A stretch of 64,000 bases of DNA from DASUNP01 sp035249305 (lineage in GTDB: Bacteria > Acidobacteriota > Blastocatellia > UBA7656), in assembly GCA_035249305.1 (NCBI GenBank), contig DATFGQ010000113.1:1-64000 (forward strand). The letters run 5' to 3'. Position numbers and translations under genes: made by a program. Below the pieces are notes generated by a model. That model was not told the origin of the DNA and made no database searches. It saw only the letters and a list, made by a program, of their open reading frames with translations. Shown in pieces: positions 48,337 to 57,061 of this stretch. Each line of letters begins with the position of its first letter. Within the stretch, counting starts at the first letter, position 1.

Positions 48337-49587
48337 ATGAAAAGCGCTGCAGCCGAAGCCAAAACGAAAAGCCCTTCCACCTTCAACCGAAAAGTAGCCT
48401 GGGCGGTGATAATAGTCTTATTACTGATGGCGCTCGCGCTCGTCGTAATACCGATGAGGGTCATCCACCCGTTCAAGCCGCAGACGCTCGAAGGGCTGGA
48501 ACTCGCCTACGCGTTGCGCCGTTGGGCGCCGTCGGCCACCTTCATCTCTTCGGTCATCACGATAACGCTTGCGCTCTGGCTCTGGCGCGGCGCGCGCCGC
48601 TGGTGGCGTAAGACATTGCTCGTCATCCTGGTCGTCCTCTCGGCCGGCGTCACATGGTTTGCGCGGCAGAACATATTCGAGTGGATGTTCAGCCCGCAGC
48701 CCGGCGCTTCGTACGCGCGGGTGGCCGAGGCCGGTTTCGTAGACGAGGCCGACCGCGTCATCGCCATAGAGATCAACGGCGAGGCGGTCGCCTACCCCGT
48801 GCGCCAGATCGCTTACCACCACGTAGTCGAAGACACGGTCGGAGGCGTGCCCGTAGTCGCCACCTACTGAACGCTCTGCCACACCGGTCTGGTGTGGGAA
48901 TCGGTCGCAGAAGGGCGCAAGCTGACTTTTCATCTCGCGGGCATCAACAACCAGAACTTCATCATGCGCGACGACGAGACGGGGTCGTGGTGGCAGCAGA
49001 TCACCGGCGAAGCCGTCCTCGGGCCGCTCAAAGGGAGCAAGCTCAAGCGCGTCGATCACGACGAGATCTCGTTCGCCACCTGGAAGCGCGAGCAGCCCGG
49101 CGGGCGCGTCTTGAGGCCCGACGAAGCGGTGAAGGATAAATACGCGCCCGCCGATTGGGAGGAGCGGGTCGGGCGTATGCCTGTCGTCACGCCCTCGGCC
49201 GAAGGCGACACGATCCCCCCGCGCGAGCTGATGCTCGGCCTTGAGATCAACGGCTCGTCGAAGGCTTACCGGTTCAGCGACCTTAAACGCCAGGCCCCGC
49301 TCGTTGACACTCTGGGCGGGGCGCCGATTGTGATCGTGATGGACGAAGAGCGTCGCTCGGCGCGCGTGTTCGACCGCTCCGTAGACGGGCGCGCGCTGGA
49401 GTTCTTCTTAAAGCCCGATGCCGCGCCTTTGAGACTCGTCGATTCCGAGACGGGCAGCCAGTGGGATTTTTCGGGCAAGGCGGTCGCGGGCCCGCTCGCG
49501 GGGCGGACGCTTACAAAGCTGCCGTCGCTCAGCGATTACTGGTTCGACTGGAAACTGTATCATCCCGACACGACGGTCTATCAATAA
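48337..49587 (+). CDS. DUF3179 protein read through UGA: probable selenoprotein, tandem DUF3179 repeats
   Basis: The frame is open on both sides of a single TGA (48868-48870). Reading it as selenocysteine gives one 416-residue protein with Sec178. The context is PVVATY-U-TLCHTG, where DUF3179 proteins have TYCPLC; the result is a UxxC redox pair (Sec178, Cys181). The N-terminal 115 residues have two or three membrane segments (WAVIIVLLLMALALVVI; TFISSVITITLALWLW; LLVILVVLSAGVTWF). Two DUF3179-like repeats follow: about 137-265 with the U/C pair, and about 290-416 (LMLGLEINGSSKAY ... SGKAVAGPLAG), which lacks cysteines. The in-frame similarity continues without interruption after the TGA, against a frameshift or decayed pseudogene. 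A SECIS-like hairpin follows. The alternative is a recent nonsense mutation or an assembly error. The biochemical function of DUF3179 is unknown. Confidence 0.85.
48868..48897 (+). promoter_or_regulatory. UGA Sec codon and bacterial SECIS-like hairpin
   Basis: After the TGA and eight bases, CCACACC (48879-48885) pairs perfectly with GGTGTGG (48891-48897) around the loop GGTCT (48886-48890). The first loop G is 16 bases past the TGA. Known bacterial SECIS elements need a stem-loop just 3' of the UGA with a G in the first loop positions. The E. coli fdhF element has the apical loop AGGUCU. The bulged U of fdhF is absent. The element lies inside the coding sequence, as required in bacteria. Confidence 0.8.
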
Positions 49588-49985
49588 AAGAGCGCCTTGC
49601 TTGACCGCTCCGTCATAAACGGCGGCCGGCTCGTCACTACTCAAGGCCGGTTCGTACCAATTCACTTTGCCGCAAAAGAGCTTTCATACAATATGCGGCC
49701 TTGGGATTCAGGATGTGCCTCGTTCTTTTTGATCGAGCGTCGGTTTTTTGGATGATGCAGTAAGTGTGGTTGTGTTGTCGAGCAGTCGCTCCCAAAGCGA
49801 TTGCGGAATGGGAGAGCTAGGCCCGTTTATCTCTCACGGCTCTCAAGCCGGGACTGCACTTTCGGTCCCGGCGGTGGCACGAGATCAATCAATCAGTCCT
49901 GTAACTAATCTCGGGCTTCACGCGGCCCGAGGTTATGGTAATCTTGATTAGTCTCATGTCACCACTTCTTTTGCCGAGGAATAAC
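49588..49985. other. 398-base region with three successive hairpins before the lytS-like gene
   Basis: No coding frame is supported. On the plus strand, CTCCCA (49789-49794) pairs with TGGGAG (49809-49814), GCCGGGAC (49847-49854) with GTCCCGGC (49865-49872), and CTCGGGC (49910-49916) with GCCCGAG (49925-49931). The last is 55 bases before the kinase ATG. The region could be a structured leader or terminators for the selenoprotein gene. No known riboswitch consensus was recognised. An ATG at 49935 in the kinase frame lies between the last hairpin and the preferred start. Confidence 0.4.
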
Positions 49986-51134
49986 ATGAAGCTTGTCATG
50001 ATGTGGCGAGACCGCAGGTACAGGTGGAGTCTTATCTTCATCATCTGGACGTTGTTCGGCCTCTTCCTCGCCAGCCAGATGTACATGGACTACTCGCGCA
50101 GCGACCGCCCCTTCAAGTGGCAGAAGATCCTTCTGCTTGAGATGAGCTACGGCTACATCTGGGCGCTGCTCACACCGCTGATGCTATGGCTCGCGCGGAA
50201 GTTCCGCATCGAGCGCAACCACTGGCAAGAGAGCCTCACGATACACATTTTCGCGAGCCTTTTTATAGGTTTTACGACGCGGCTGGCCCACGATTTAATG
50301 TTCTATTTCTTCGTCTACGACGGCGCCCGCCCGATCACGCTCGTCAGGGTTTTACAGAACGTCTATTTGATATTCGACTACGGCATGTTGATCTACTGGG
50401 TGATACTGCTGATCAACTACTCTTTCGATTATTACCGCCGCTACCAGGAGGGCGAGGTCAAAGCATCCCGCCTCGAAACGCAGCTCGCGCAGGCGGAGTT
50501 GCAGGCGCTCAAGATGCAGTTGCAGCCGCACTTCCTTTTTAACACGCTCCACTCGATATCGGCCCTCCTGCACAAGGACGTGAACGCGGCCGACACGATG
50601 ATCGCCAGGCTCGGCGATTTCTTGCGGCTGACGCTTGAAAACGCGGGGACTCAGGAGGTGTCGCTTCAAGAGGAGATAGAGTTCTTGAGGTGCTACCTGG
50701 AGATCGAGCGTATGCGTTTCCGCGACCGGCTGACGGTCCAAATAAACATCGAGCCCGACGCGCTGGCCGCGCGCGTGCCCAATTTGATCCTACAGCCGAT
50801 CGTAGAGAACGCCATACGCCACGGCATCGCCCCGCGCTCGAAGCCCGGCCGCATAGAGATCTCCGCCCGCCGGCAGGACGGGCTGCTCCAGGTGCAGGTG
50901 ACAGACGACGGGCCGGGCCTTCCGACAAACGGCCACTCGAAAGGAATACTCAAAGAGGGCGTCGGCCTTGCCAACACCCAGGCGCGGTTGCAGCAGATCT
51001 ACGGCAAGACGCACCGCCTGGACCTGTCCAACGCGCCGCTGGGCGGGCTCACCGTCACGCTCGAAATCCCCTTCAAAGAAGAGTTCGCCGAGCGCCGCGC
51101 TCAAACTACCCGGCCTATAGCCACGCACGTCTAG
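49986..51134 (+). CDS. LytS/YehU-type sensor histidine kinase
   Basis: A membrane sensor kinase of 382 residues. About four N-terminal transmembrane segments (for example LIFIIWTLFGLFLASQMY, FASLFIGFTTRLAHDLMFYF and YGMLIYWVILLINYSF) are followed by a short coiled coil. The His_kinase domain has the phosphoacceptor His182 in QPHFLFNTLHS, and the HATPase domain has ENAIRHGIAP (N box) and DDGPGL (G box). The ATG at 49986 has GCCGAGGA 6 bases upstream; the frame extends 17 codons further. The LytTR response regulator follows after about 140 bases, and an Oar-like receptor gene lies beyond it. The stimulus is unknown. Confidence 0.9.
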   Translation: MKLVMMWRDRRYRWSLIFIIWTLFGLFLASQMYMDYSRSDRPFKWQKILLLEMSYGYIWALLTPLMLWLARKFRIERNHWQESLTIHIFASLFIGFTTRLAHDLMFYFFVYDGARPITLVRVLQNVYLIFDYGMLIYWVILLINYSFDYYRRYQEGEVKASRLETQLAQAELQALKMQLQPHFLFNTLHSISALLHKDVNAADTMIARLGDFLRLTLENAGTQEVSLQEEIEFLRCYLEIERMRFRDRLTVQINIEPDALAARVPNLILQPIVENAIRHGIAPRSKPGRIEISARRQDGLLQVQVTDDGPGLPTNGHSKGILKEGVGLANTQARLQQIYGKTHRLDLSNAPLGGLTVTLEIPFKEEFAERRAQTTRPIATHV

Positions 51135-51271
51135 CCACACCTGTTAACAGAGTCAAACACTGGTGCGTCTCATTAAAGTATTCGCACAATATTTGTGTGG
51201 CAAAATCGAACAGCGCGCAAAAATGAACTGATTGAATCGTTCCGACGTTAAAGGAATCAAAGGAGAAGCCA

Positions 51272-52051
51272 ATGTCGGAGTCCGCGCGGATACGGGTCTT
51301 GATAGTCGATGACGAGCCGCTCGCCCGCGAGCGCATCCGCGAGATACTCGAACAGCACCCCGAAGTCGAAGTCATAGGCGAGTGCACGAACGGCCGCGAA
51401 GCCATCGAGGCGGTCAACCGCGAGCTGCCCGACCTGATATTCCTCGACATACAGATGCCCGAAACGGACGGCTTCGCCGTCATAGAGGCCCTGCCCGCCG
51501 ACCGCATGCCCTGCGTCATCTTCGTAACGGCTTATGACCAGTACGCCGTGCGCGCCTTCGACGTGCTGGCGTTAGACTACCTGTTAAAGCCTTTCGACCG
51601 CGAGCGGTTCGAAAAAGCCTTGAGCCGCGCTAAGAAACAGATACTCGCCGAGCAGGGCGGGAACTTCGGCGAGCGAATACTCCGCGCGCTGGAAGAGATA
51701 AAGACGCGGCCCGTTTACCTTGAGCGGCTCGTAATAAAGACGAGCGGCCACATATTCTTCCTGAAGACGGACGAGGTCGATTACTTCGAGGCCGAGGGCA
51801 ATTACGTGCGCCTGCACGCGGGCAAAGAGTCTTACCTTTTGCGCGACACGATAAGCGCGATCGAGTCGCAGGTCGATCCTAAGAAGTTCCTCCGCATTCA
51901 CCGCTCCACGATCGTCAACATCGACCGCATACAGGAGTTGCAGCCGTGGTTCCACGGCGAGTACCGCATCATCTTAAACAGCGGCGCGGAGCTGACGCTT
52001 TCGCGCACCTACCGCGAGAAGCTGCACGAGCTTTTGGGGCGGCCGATTTGA
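51272..52051 (+). CDS. LytTR-family response regulator
   Basis: A 259-residue DNA-binding response regulator. The receiver domain (about 1-120) has the acidic pair IVDDE (Asp13, Asp14), phosphoacceptor Asp59 in IFLDIQMP, Thr in VTAYD and Lys in LLKPFD. The LytTR domain (about 150-255) contains FLKTDEVDYFEAEGNYVRLH, LRIHRSTIVNIDRI and ELTLSRTYREKL, the usual family pattern. AAAGGAG precedes the ATG by about 8 bases. It forms a pair with the LytS-like kinase. The neighbouring receptor gene at 52277, with a palindrome in its leader, is a plausible target, though this is inferred. Confidence 0.93.
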   Translation: MSESARIRVLIVDDEPLARERIREILEQHPEVEVIGECTNGREAIEAVNRELPDLIFLDIQMPETDGFAVIEALPADRMPCVIFVTAYDQYAVRAFDVLALDYLLKPFDRERFEKALSRAKKQILAEQGGNFGERILRALEEIKTRPVYLERLVIKTSGHIFFLKTDEVDYFEAEGNYVRLHAGKESYLLRDTISAIESQVDPKKFLRIHRSTIVNIDRIQELQPWFHGEYRIILNSGAELTLSRTYREKLHELLGRPI

Positions 52052-52209
52052 CGCGCGCCGAGCGCCCGGCGGCCCGTCACAGTTTTAGGCCGCTTCGTCC
52101 CACCCTCCGTGTGCTATAACCCAAAACCATTTTCCAGCCCCCTTCTCTCAAATACCCTTAATGTCACTCTGGCAGTGGTCTGTGTTGTCAAATAAAGAGG
52201 CCAGGCCAC

Positions 52210-52242
52210 ATGAACGTTCATCTCGCCCGGCGTGGGCGAGAT
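52210..52242 (+). promoter_or_regulatory. Palindrome and hairpin upstream of the receptor gene
   Basis: ATGAACGTTCAT (52210-52221) is a perfect 12-bp palindrome. It overlaps by two bases the hairpin ATCTCGCCC-GGCGT-GGGCGAGAT (52220-52242). Both lie 35-67 bases before the receptor ATG. The first could be an operator for the adjacent LytTR regulator or another factor. The second could be an attenuator-like stem. Confidence 0.4.
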
Positions 52243-52276
52243 TTACCATTCCCGATTCTTTTTGGAAGGAGAAGAA

Positions 52277-55200
52277 ATGAGGCACCTTCGCAGACTGAAG
52301 TCTTTAGTATCGACAATGACGCTGGTGATGCTCTCGGCATCGCTCGTGCCATTGTTTAGCGGGCCGGCTCTGGCGCAGGCCACCACAGGGCAGATAAGTG
52401 GTACGGTCAACGACCAGACCGGCGCGGTAGTTCCGAACGCCATCGTGGTTGCGAAAAACCAGGCCACGGGCGTCGAAACCCCTCAATTCAAGACGACCAA
52501 CGAGGGCATCTACAACATACCCAACCTGAATCCCGGCAGCTACACGCTGACGGTCGAGGCGGCTAACTTCAAGCGCTCCGTCTTCACGGATGTCGTGGTC
52601 AGGCTGGGAGAGACGACGACAATCGATGTAGGGCTTGAGACGGGCGGCGTCACCGAGACCGTCACGATAGTCGCGGGCACCGAAGAGGTCGTGCAGCGCG
52701 ACTCTTCGCAAGTGTCGGCGAGCTTCGAGGCCCGAAAGGTCGAAGAGCTGCCGTCGAACGCGGCGGGCGGCGGCATAGACACGCTCGCGCTGCTAGCGCC
52801 CGGCGTCGTGCCGGGGCTGGCGGGTAATTCCAACGGCACCACGCTGTCGGTCAACGGGAACCGCTCGCGCTCGAACAACTTTACGATCGACGGCCAAGAC
52901 AATAACGACCTGGCCGTGGCGGGCCCTAGCTACTTCGTAGGCAACCAGGACCTGGTCGCAGATTTCCAGGTCATCACCAACAACTTCTCGGCGCAGTACG
53001 GGCGCAACCAGGGCGCCATCGTCAACATCGTGACCAAGTCGGGCACGAACGATTTTCACGGCTCGGCCTTCTGGTTCCACCGCGACCAGAAGCTGTTCGA
53101 CACGCTCACGAACATCGAGCGGCGCAGCGGGCAGGAAGAGGCGCTCCCGTTGCTTTCGAACATCTACGGCTTCACGGTCGGCGGCCCCGTGTGGAAAGAC
53201 CGCGCCTTCTTCTTCGGCTCTTTCCAGGGCATCAAGCAGCGCCAGTCGTCGATCGTGCGCGGCAACGCGCTGTCGATACTGGGTTCGGACCTTCAGAGGC
53301 TGAGGGAAACCTTTCCCGGCAACCCGGCGATAGAGCTGCTGGCGAATCAGAGCGCGTTTGCGATCACCGACTTCGGCCTTGTGCAGCCGAGGACGGACAT
53401 TCCCAACCCGTTCGACACGATCGTGCTCCCGCTCAACCCACTGCTGCCGGCGACGGGCGCAAACGCCGTCTCGTTTGCGGCGGCTCAGCCCGAGCGCATA
53501 TTCAGCACGCCGTTCGACCAGGACGAGTACACGGTCCGCGGCGACGTGAAAGTGAGCGAGGTCGATAACATCTGGGGCAGCTTCCTCTACCAGGACGGCA
53601 ACAACAAGAATTTCCTCGCGCTGCTGCCAGACTTCACGCAGCAGTTCGCCAACGGGTTCAGGGGCGACGTGCCCGCTACGAGCAAGAAGGCGGGCGTGAC
53701 CTGGAACCGCCAGGTTTCGAGCAACGCGCTCAACAGCCTCTTCTTCTCCTACACAGACCTGCTCGTGCAGTTCGGCGGCGGGTGCGACCTGGAGACGGTG
53801 GGCTGCATACCTGGCATAGCCGACATCAACAGCGCTACCTCGCAGGTGCAGTTCGTCGGCGTGCGCGGCATCGCCACGGGCGCGCAACTGCTGGTCACGG
53901 GCGGCAGCGCGAACTTCCCGCAGGGCCGCTCTGTGAAGGTCTATCAGTTCTCGGATAACCTCTCGCTCACGCGCGGCCGTCACCAGTTGATGATAGGCGG
54001 CGACGTGCGCCGTCTTGTCAACGAGAGCACGGTGCTCTTTAACTTCAACGGCACGTTCGGCTCGTTCACCCCCGCCCGCCTTGTTCAGAACAACCCGGGC
54101 GCGGTGACGTTCGCCGCCGGGCCGCCGACGATTCAGTACAACGAGACGGACCAGTTCTACTTCATACAGGACGACTGGAAGGTCAAAGACAACCTGACGC
54201 TGAATCTGGGCCTCCGCTACGAGTACACGGGCCAGCCCGTAAACGAGCTTCACAAGCTGACGCTGGACCGTGAGTCGAACCCGGAGTCGGCCTTCTTCCG
54301 CCAGAACATCCCGATCGAGTCGCGCATAGTGCCGAAGACGCAGGCGGACAAGAACAACTTCGCGCCGCGCGTGGGCTTTGCCTGGACGCCCAGGTTCGGC
54401 AACGGCGGGTTCGTAGGCCGGCTGCTCGGCGAAGACGCGACGGTGATCCGCGGCGGCTTCGGCGTCGCCTACGACCCGGCGTTCTACAACATCCTGATCT
54501 TCCTGTCGACGGGCGCGCCGGTCGTCTTCTCAAACACCGTGGGGAATCCGGCCGCGCCGACCGCCGCCAACCCTATACTCTTCCCGATCCCGAACGCTAA
54601 CCCGACCGCTGGGACCGTGCAGAGCTTCGCGGAAGCCAACGGCCTGATCACCAGGAACGTTCTCGACCCGCGGCTGCTCACTCAGTCGGTGCTGCCCGGC
54701 GACTTCCACTCGCCTTATTCCGAGCAGTGGTCGTTCGGCATACAGCGCCAGCTCGGCCGCAACAACGTCTTTGAAGTCCGCTACCTCGGCACGCACGGCG
54801 TCAGCCTCTTCCAGAACGCCGACCGCAACCCGAGAATCGACCGCCTGGTCAACGGCTTCACGCGCGTGGTCGGCGGCGAGGAGATAGTATTTCCGGGATT
54901 CCCGGGCCTCGTGCCGGCGGGCATAACGCCGGTCACCTGCGTCGAGAACCCCGCGACGCGCGACCTCGAAGCCGTGTGCCAGGGCCGCGTACTCGCGGGC
55001 CGCGGCCAGATACTGGAGACGGGCAACAACGGCCAGTCGATCTATCACTCGTTGCAGTCTCGCTACAACGGGCGGCTCTGGAATCAGGTGACCCTCGGGT
55101 CGAGCTACACCTGGTCGAAGGCGCTCGACACGGCGAGCGAAGTCACATCGCCCGCAGGGACGGCTTCGATCTCGCAGACGCCTTTCAACATCACGACCGC

Positions 55201-55957
55201 CGACCGCAGCTACGCGGCGTTCGACCGCCGCCACGTCTTTTCCGTAAACGGCATCTGGGACATCCCCGCCTTCAAGGAGCAGAGGGGATTTCTCGGGCGC
55301 GCGCTCGGCGGGTGGCAGTTGAACAGCGTCTACCTGATCAGCAGCGGCCGCCGCTTTACGGTCGGCAACGGCTTTAACAACCAGCTCAACGCGCTGGGCA
55401 TTCCGGTCTACAGCTCGCAGGTGACCGCCGACCGCTTCCGCCCGTTCTACGGCAACCCGGAGGCGGACCGCTCACAGGTAGGCATAACCGGGATAGACGC
55501 GCTTCTGGGCGCGGCCGCGTTCGGCTGGGACACGACAGGGATTACGCCGACTACGGACCTCTACCTTCTGAATGACCTGAATAACGGCCTCGTGACCGCG
55601 ACGACGCGCGACCGTGTGAAGTTCATTCTCAACGGGCCGGGGTCGACTTTACTCTTCAACAACCCGTACGGCACTGTTCCGCGCAACAGCGAAGTCGCGC
55701 CGCGGATCAACCAGCTCAACGCCGGGTTCTTCAAGAACACGCGCGTGACCGAGCGGTTCACGGTGCAGTTCCGCACGGAGATATTCAACATACTCAACCA
55801 CGCGCAGCCCGGCTACGGGACGACTTTCGTAAACGAGTCAATCCCCGCAAGCCGCAACGCTGTGAACGCGGGCGTGACGGGCTTCGGCTTCAATGACTAT
55901 CAGGACATTGAGATGGCCCGCCGCGTCGTTCAGTTCGGGCTTCGCCTGGTCTTCTAA
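52277..55957 (+). CDS. Oar-like TonB-dependent outer-membrane receptor
   Basis: A 1226-residue receptor with a signal peptide (ending FSGPALAQ) and a CarboxypepD_reg domain (TTGQISGTVNDQTGAVVPNA ... LNPGSYTLTVEAANFKR). The plug-like region contains VEELPSNAAGGGIDTLALLAPG and NFTIDGQDNNDLAVAG. A long beta-barrel ends FGLRLVF. The ATG at 52277 has AAGGAG about 8 bases upstream; the open frame reaches 15 codons further. It follows the LytSR pair and precedes a degenerate sigma-54-activator-like gene, both potential regulators. The ligand is unknown. Confidence 0.87.
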   Translation: MRHLRRLKSLVSTMTLVMLSASLVPLFSGPALAQATTGQISGTVNDQTGAVVPNAIVVAKNQATGVETPQFKTTNEGIYNIPNLNPGSYTLTVEAANFKRSVFTDVVVRLGETTTIDVGLETGGVTETVTIVAGTEEVVQRDSSQVSASFEARKVEELPSNAAGGGIDTLALLAPGVVPGLAGNSNGTTLSVNGNRSRSNNFTIDGQDNNDLAVAGPSYFVGNQDLVADFQVITNNFSAQYGRNQGAIVNIVTKSGTNDFHGSAFWFHRDQKLFDTLTNIERRSGQEEALPLLSNIYGFTVGGPVWKDRAFFFGSFQGIKQRQSSIVRGNALSILGSDLQRLRETFPGNPAIELLANQSAFAITDFGLVQPRTDIPNPFDTIVLPLNPLLPATGANAVSFAAAQPERIFSTPFDQDEYTVRGDVKVSEVDNIWGSFLYQDGNNKNFLALLPDFTQQFANGFRGDVPATSKKAGVTWNRQVSSNALNSLFFSYTDLLVQFGGGCDLETVGCIPGIADINSATSQVQFVGVRGIATGAQLLVTGGSANFPQGRSVKVYQFSDNLSLTRGRHQLMIGGDVRRLVNESTVLFNFNGTFGSFTPARLVQNNPGAVTFAAGPPTIQYNETDQFYFIQDDWKVKDNLTLNLGLRYEYTGQPVNELHKLTLDRESNPESAFFRQNIPIESRIVPKTQADKNNFAPRVGFAWTPRFGNGGFVGRLLGEDATVIRGGFGVAYDPAFYNILIFLSTGAPVVFSNTVGNPAAPTAANPILFPIPNANPTAGTVQSFAEANGLITRNVLDPRLLTQSVLPGDFHSPYSEQWSFGIQRQLGRNNVFEVRYLGTHGVSLFQNADRNPRIDRLVNGFTRVVGGEEIVFPGFPGLVPAGITPVTCVENPATRDLEAVCQGRVLAGRGQILETGNNGQSIYHSLQSRYNGRLWNQVTLGSSYTWSKALDTASEVTSPAGTASISQTPFNITTADRSYAAFDRRHVFSVNGIWDIPAFKEQRGFLGRALGGWQLNSVYLISSGRRFTVGNGFNNQLNALGIPVYSSQVTADRFRPFYGNPEADRSQVGITGIDALLGAAAFGWDTTGITPTTDLYLLNDLNNGLVTATTRDRVKFILNGPGSTLLFNNPYGTVPRNSEVAPRINQLNAGFFKNTRVTERFTVQFRTEIFNILNHAQPGYGTTFVNESIPASRNAVNAGVTGFGFNDYQDIEMARRVVQFGLRLVF

Positions 55958-55983
55958 CAGGTGTGACCCGGAACGGCAGAGTG

Positions 55984-56012
55984 AATGGGGGGAGGCAACC
56001 CTCTCCCCATTC
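55984..56012 (+). terminator. Hairpin after the receptor gene
   Basis: AATGGGG(GG)AGG pairs with CCTCTCCCCATT around a short loop, followed by CTTAAC without a proper T run. It would form a stable stem, perhaps with partial termination before the regulator gene about 20 bases away. Confidence 0.4.
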
Positions 56013-56034
56013 TTAACAACGAAAGGATGTGCGC

Positions 56035-57054
56035 ATGCAAGTTTATAAACACAGCTTCGCCGGCGTAGAGACGGAGCTCGACCGCCGCGTCGAGCCCGTG
56101 ACATCAGCCCTGATCCGCGAGCAGTTGATAGGCGTAAGCGCATGGGCGGACCGCGCACGCGCGGCCGTCGCCGCGCACGCAGCGCACGACAACACGGTCG
56201 TCCTGGAGGGCGCGCCGGGGGCGGGCAAGAAGTTCCTGGCCCGCTTGATTCACGATTCGAGCGCGCGATTCGAGCAGCCGTTCGTGGCCTTCTCCTGCCG
56301 CGAGGTCTCGTCCGAATCCGTAGAGGCGGCTCTGTTCGGCTCGCTGCGCGCGGCGGGCCTGGTGCAGACGGGACTGATCCAGGCGCTCGGCGCGGGCACG
56401 CTCTACATAAACGGCGTGACGAGCTTTACGCCGTCTTTGAAGGCGAAGGTCGCGCGTTTGATCGAGTACAGAGAGTTCTGCCCGGCGGGCTCGGACTCAG
56501 TCAGGTACGCAGACGTGCGAGTGATCATAGGGTCGAGCGAGCCGACCGTAGCCGCTTTTGAGAGAAGCGATTCCGAATCGCTCCGCCGCGCGGTCATAGA
56601 CAGGCTGGTCATACCGCGCCTCTACCACCGCCCCGCCGACGTTGAGCCGCTGAGCAGCCATTTCGCGGCGGAGTTCTGCCGCCAATTGAACAAAGAGCGG
56701 CGAGAGATCGCCGACGAAGTGATCGCGGTGCTGACGCGCTACGACTGGCCCGGCAACGTGAGCGAGCTGAAGCGAGTGATCTTCAAAATGATTGAGCGGT
56801 CGAAGCCCGCGGCATTAGACGCGTCGCTGCTGCCCGCGCACCTTTCGCGCGCGCCGGTCGCGCCGCGCGCCATCCCCGTGTCGGGCATAGACCTGACCGG
56901 CGAGGTGGAGCAGTTCGAGATAGCGCTGCTGAGCGAGGCGCTCCGTCAGTGTCGCGGGGTCCAGAACAAGGCCGCGCAGCTTCTGGGGATCAAGCCGACG
57001 ACCTTGAACATGAAGCTGATGCGATTCGGTATAAACGTCTCGCAGTTCAAGTAA
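56035..57054 (+). CDS. Degenerate sigma-54-activator-like AAA+ protein with Fis-type HTH
   Basis: A 339-residue protein resembling the central and C-terminal domains of bacterial enhancer-binding proteins, without a receiver. Walker A is kept (GAPGAGKK, residues 59-66). The GAFTGA loop that contacts sigma-54 is replaced by LRAAGLVQTG (about 104-113), and Walker B GTLFLDE-type residues read GTLYINGV (121-128), lacking the acidic pair. An Arg-finger-like area is also altered. Classical C-terminal features remain: YDWPGNVSELKRVI and the Fis HTH (LSEALRQCRGVQNKAAQLLGIKPTTLNMKLMRFGI). So it probably binds DNA but may neither hydrolyse ATP nor activate sigma-54. ATG at 56035 has AAAGG upstream. It lies after a receptor gene. 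Confidence 0.82.
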   Translation: MQVYKHSFAGVETELDRRVEPVTSALIREQLIGVSAWADRARAAVAAHAAHDNTVVLEGAPGAGKKFLARLIHDSSARFEQPFVAFSCREVSSESVEAALFGSLRAAGLVQTGLIQALGAGTLYINGVTSFTPSLKAKVARLIEYREFCPAGSDSVRYADVRVIIGSSEPTVAAFERSDSESLRRAVIDRLVIPRLYHRPADVEPLSSHFAAEFCRQLNKERREIADEVIAVLTRYDWPGNVSELKRVIFKMIERSKPAALDASLLPAHLSRAPVAPRAIPVSGIDLTGEVEQFEIALLSEALRQCRGVQNKAAQLLGIKPTTLNMKLMRFGINVSQFK

Positions 57055-57061
57055 TCATTTT

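Noticed and set aside
48337..48870. DUF3179 gene as a pseudogene or two separate genes
   Set aside because: The only interruption is a TGA at a conserved Cys, followed by a SECIS-like hairpin, and the frame is intact through 717 further bases with family motifs. The downstream ORF alone would have no membrane anchor and no ribosome site.
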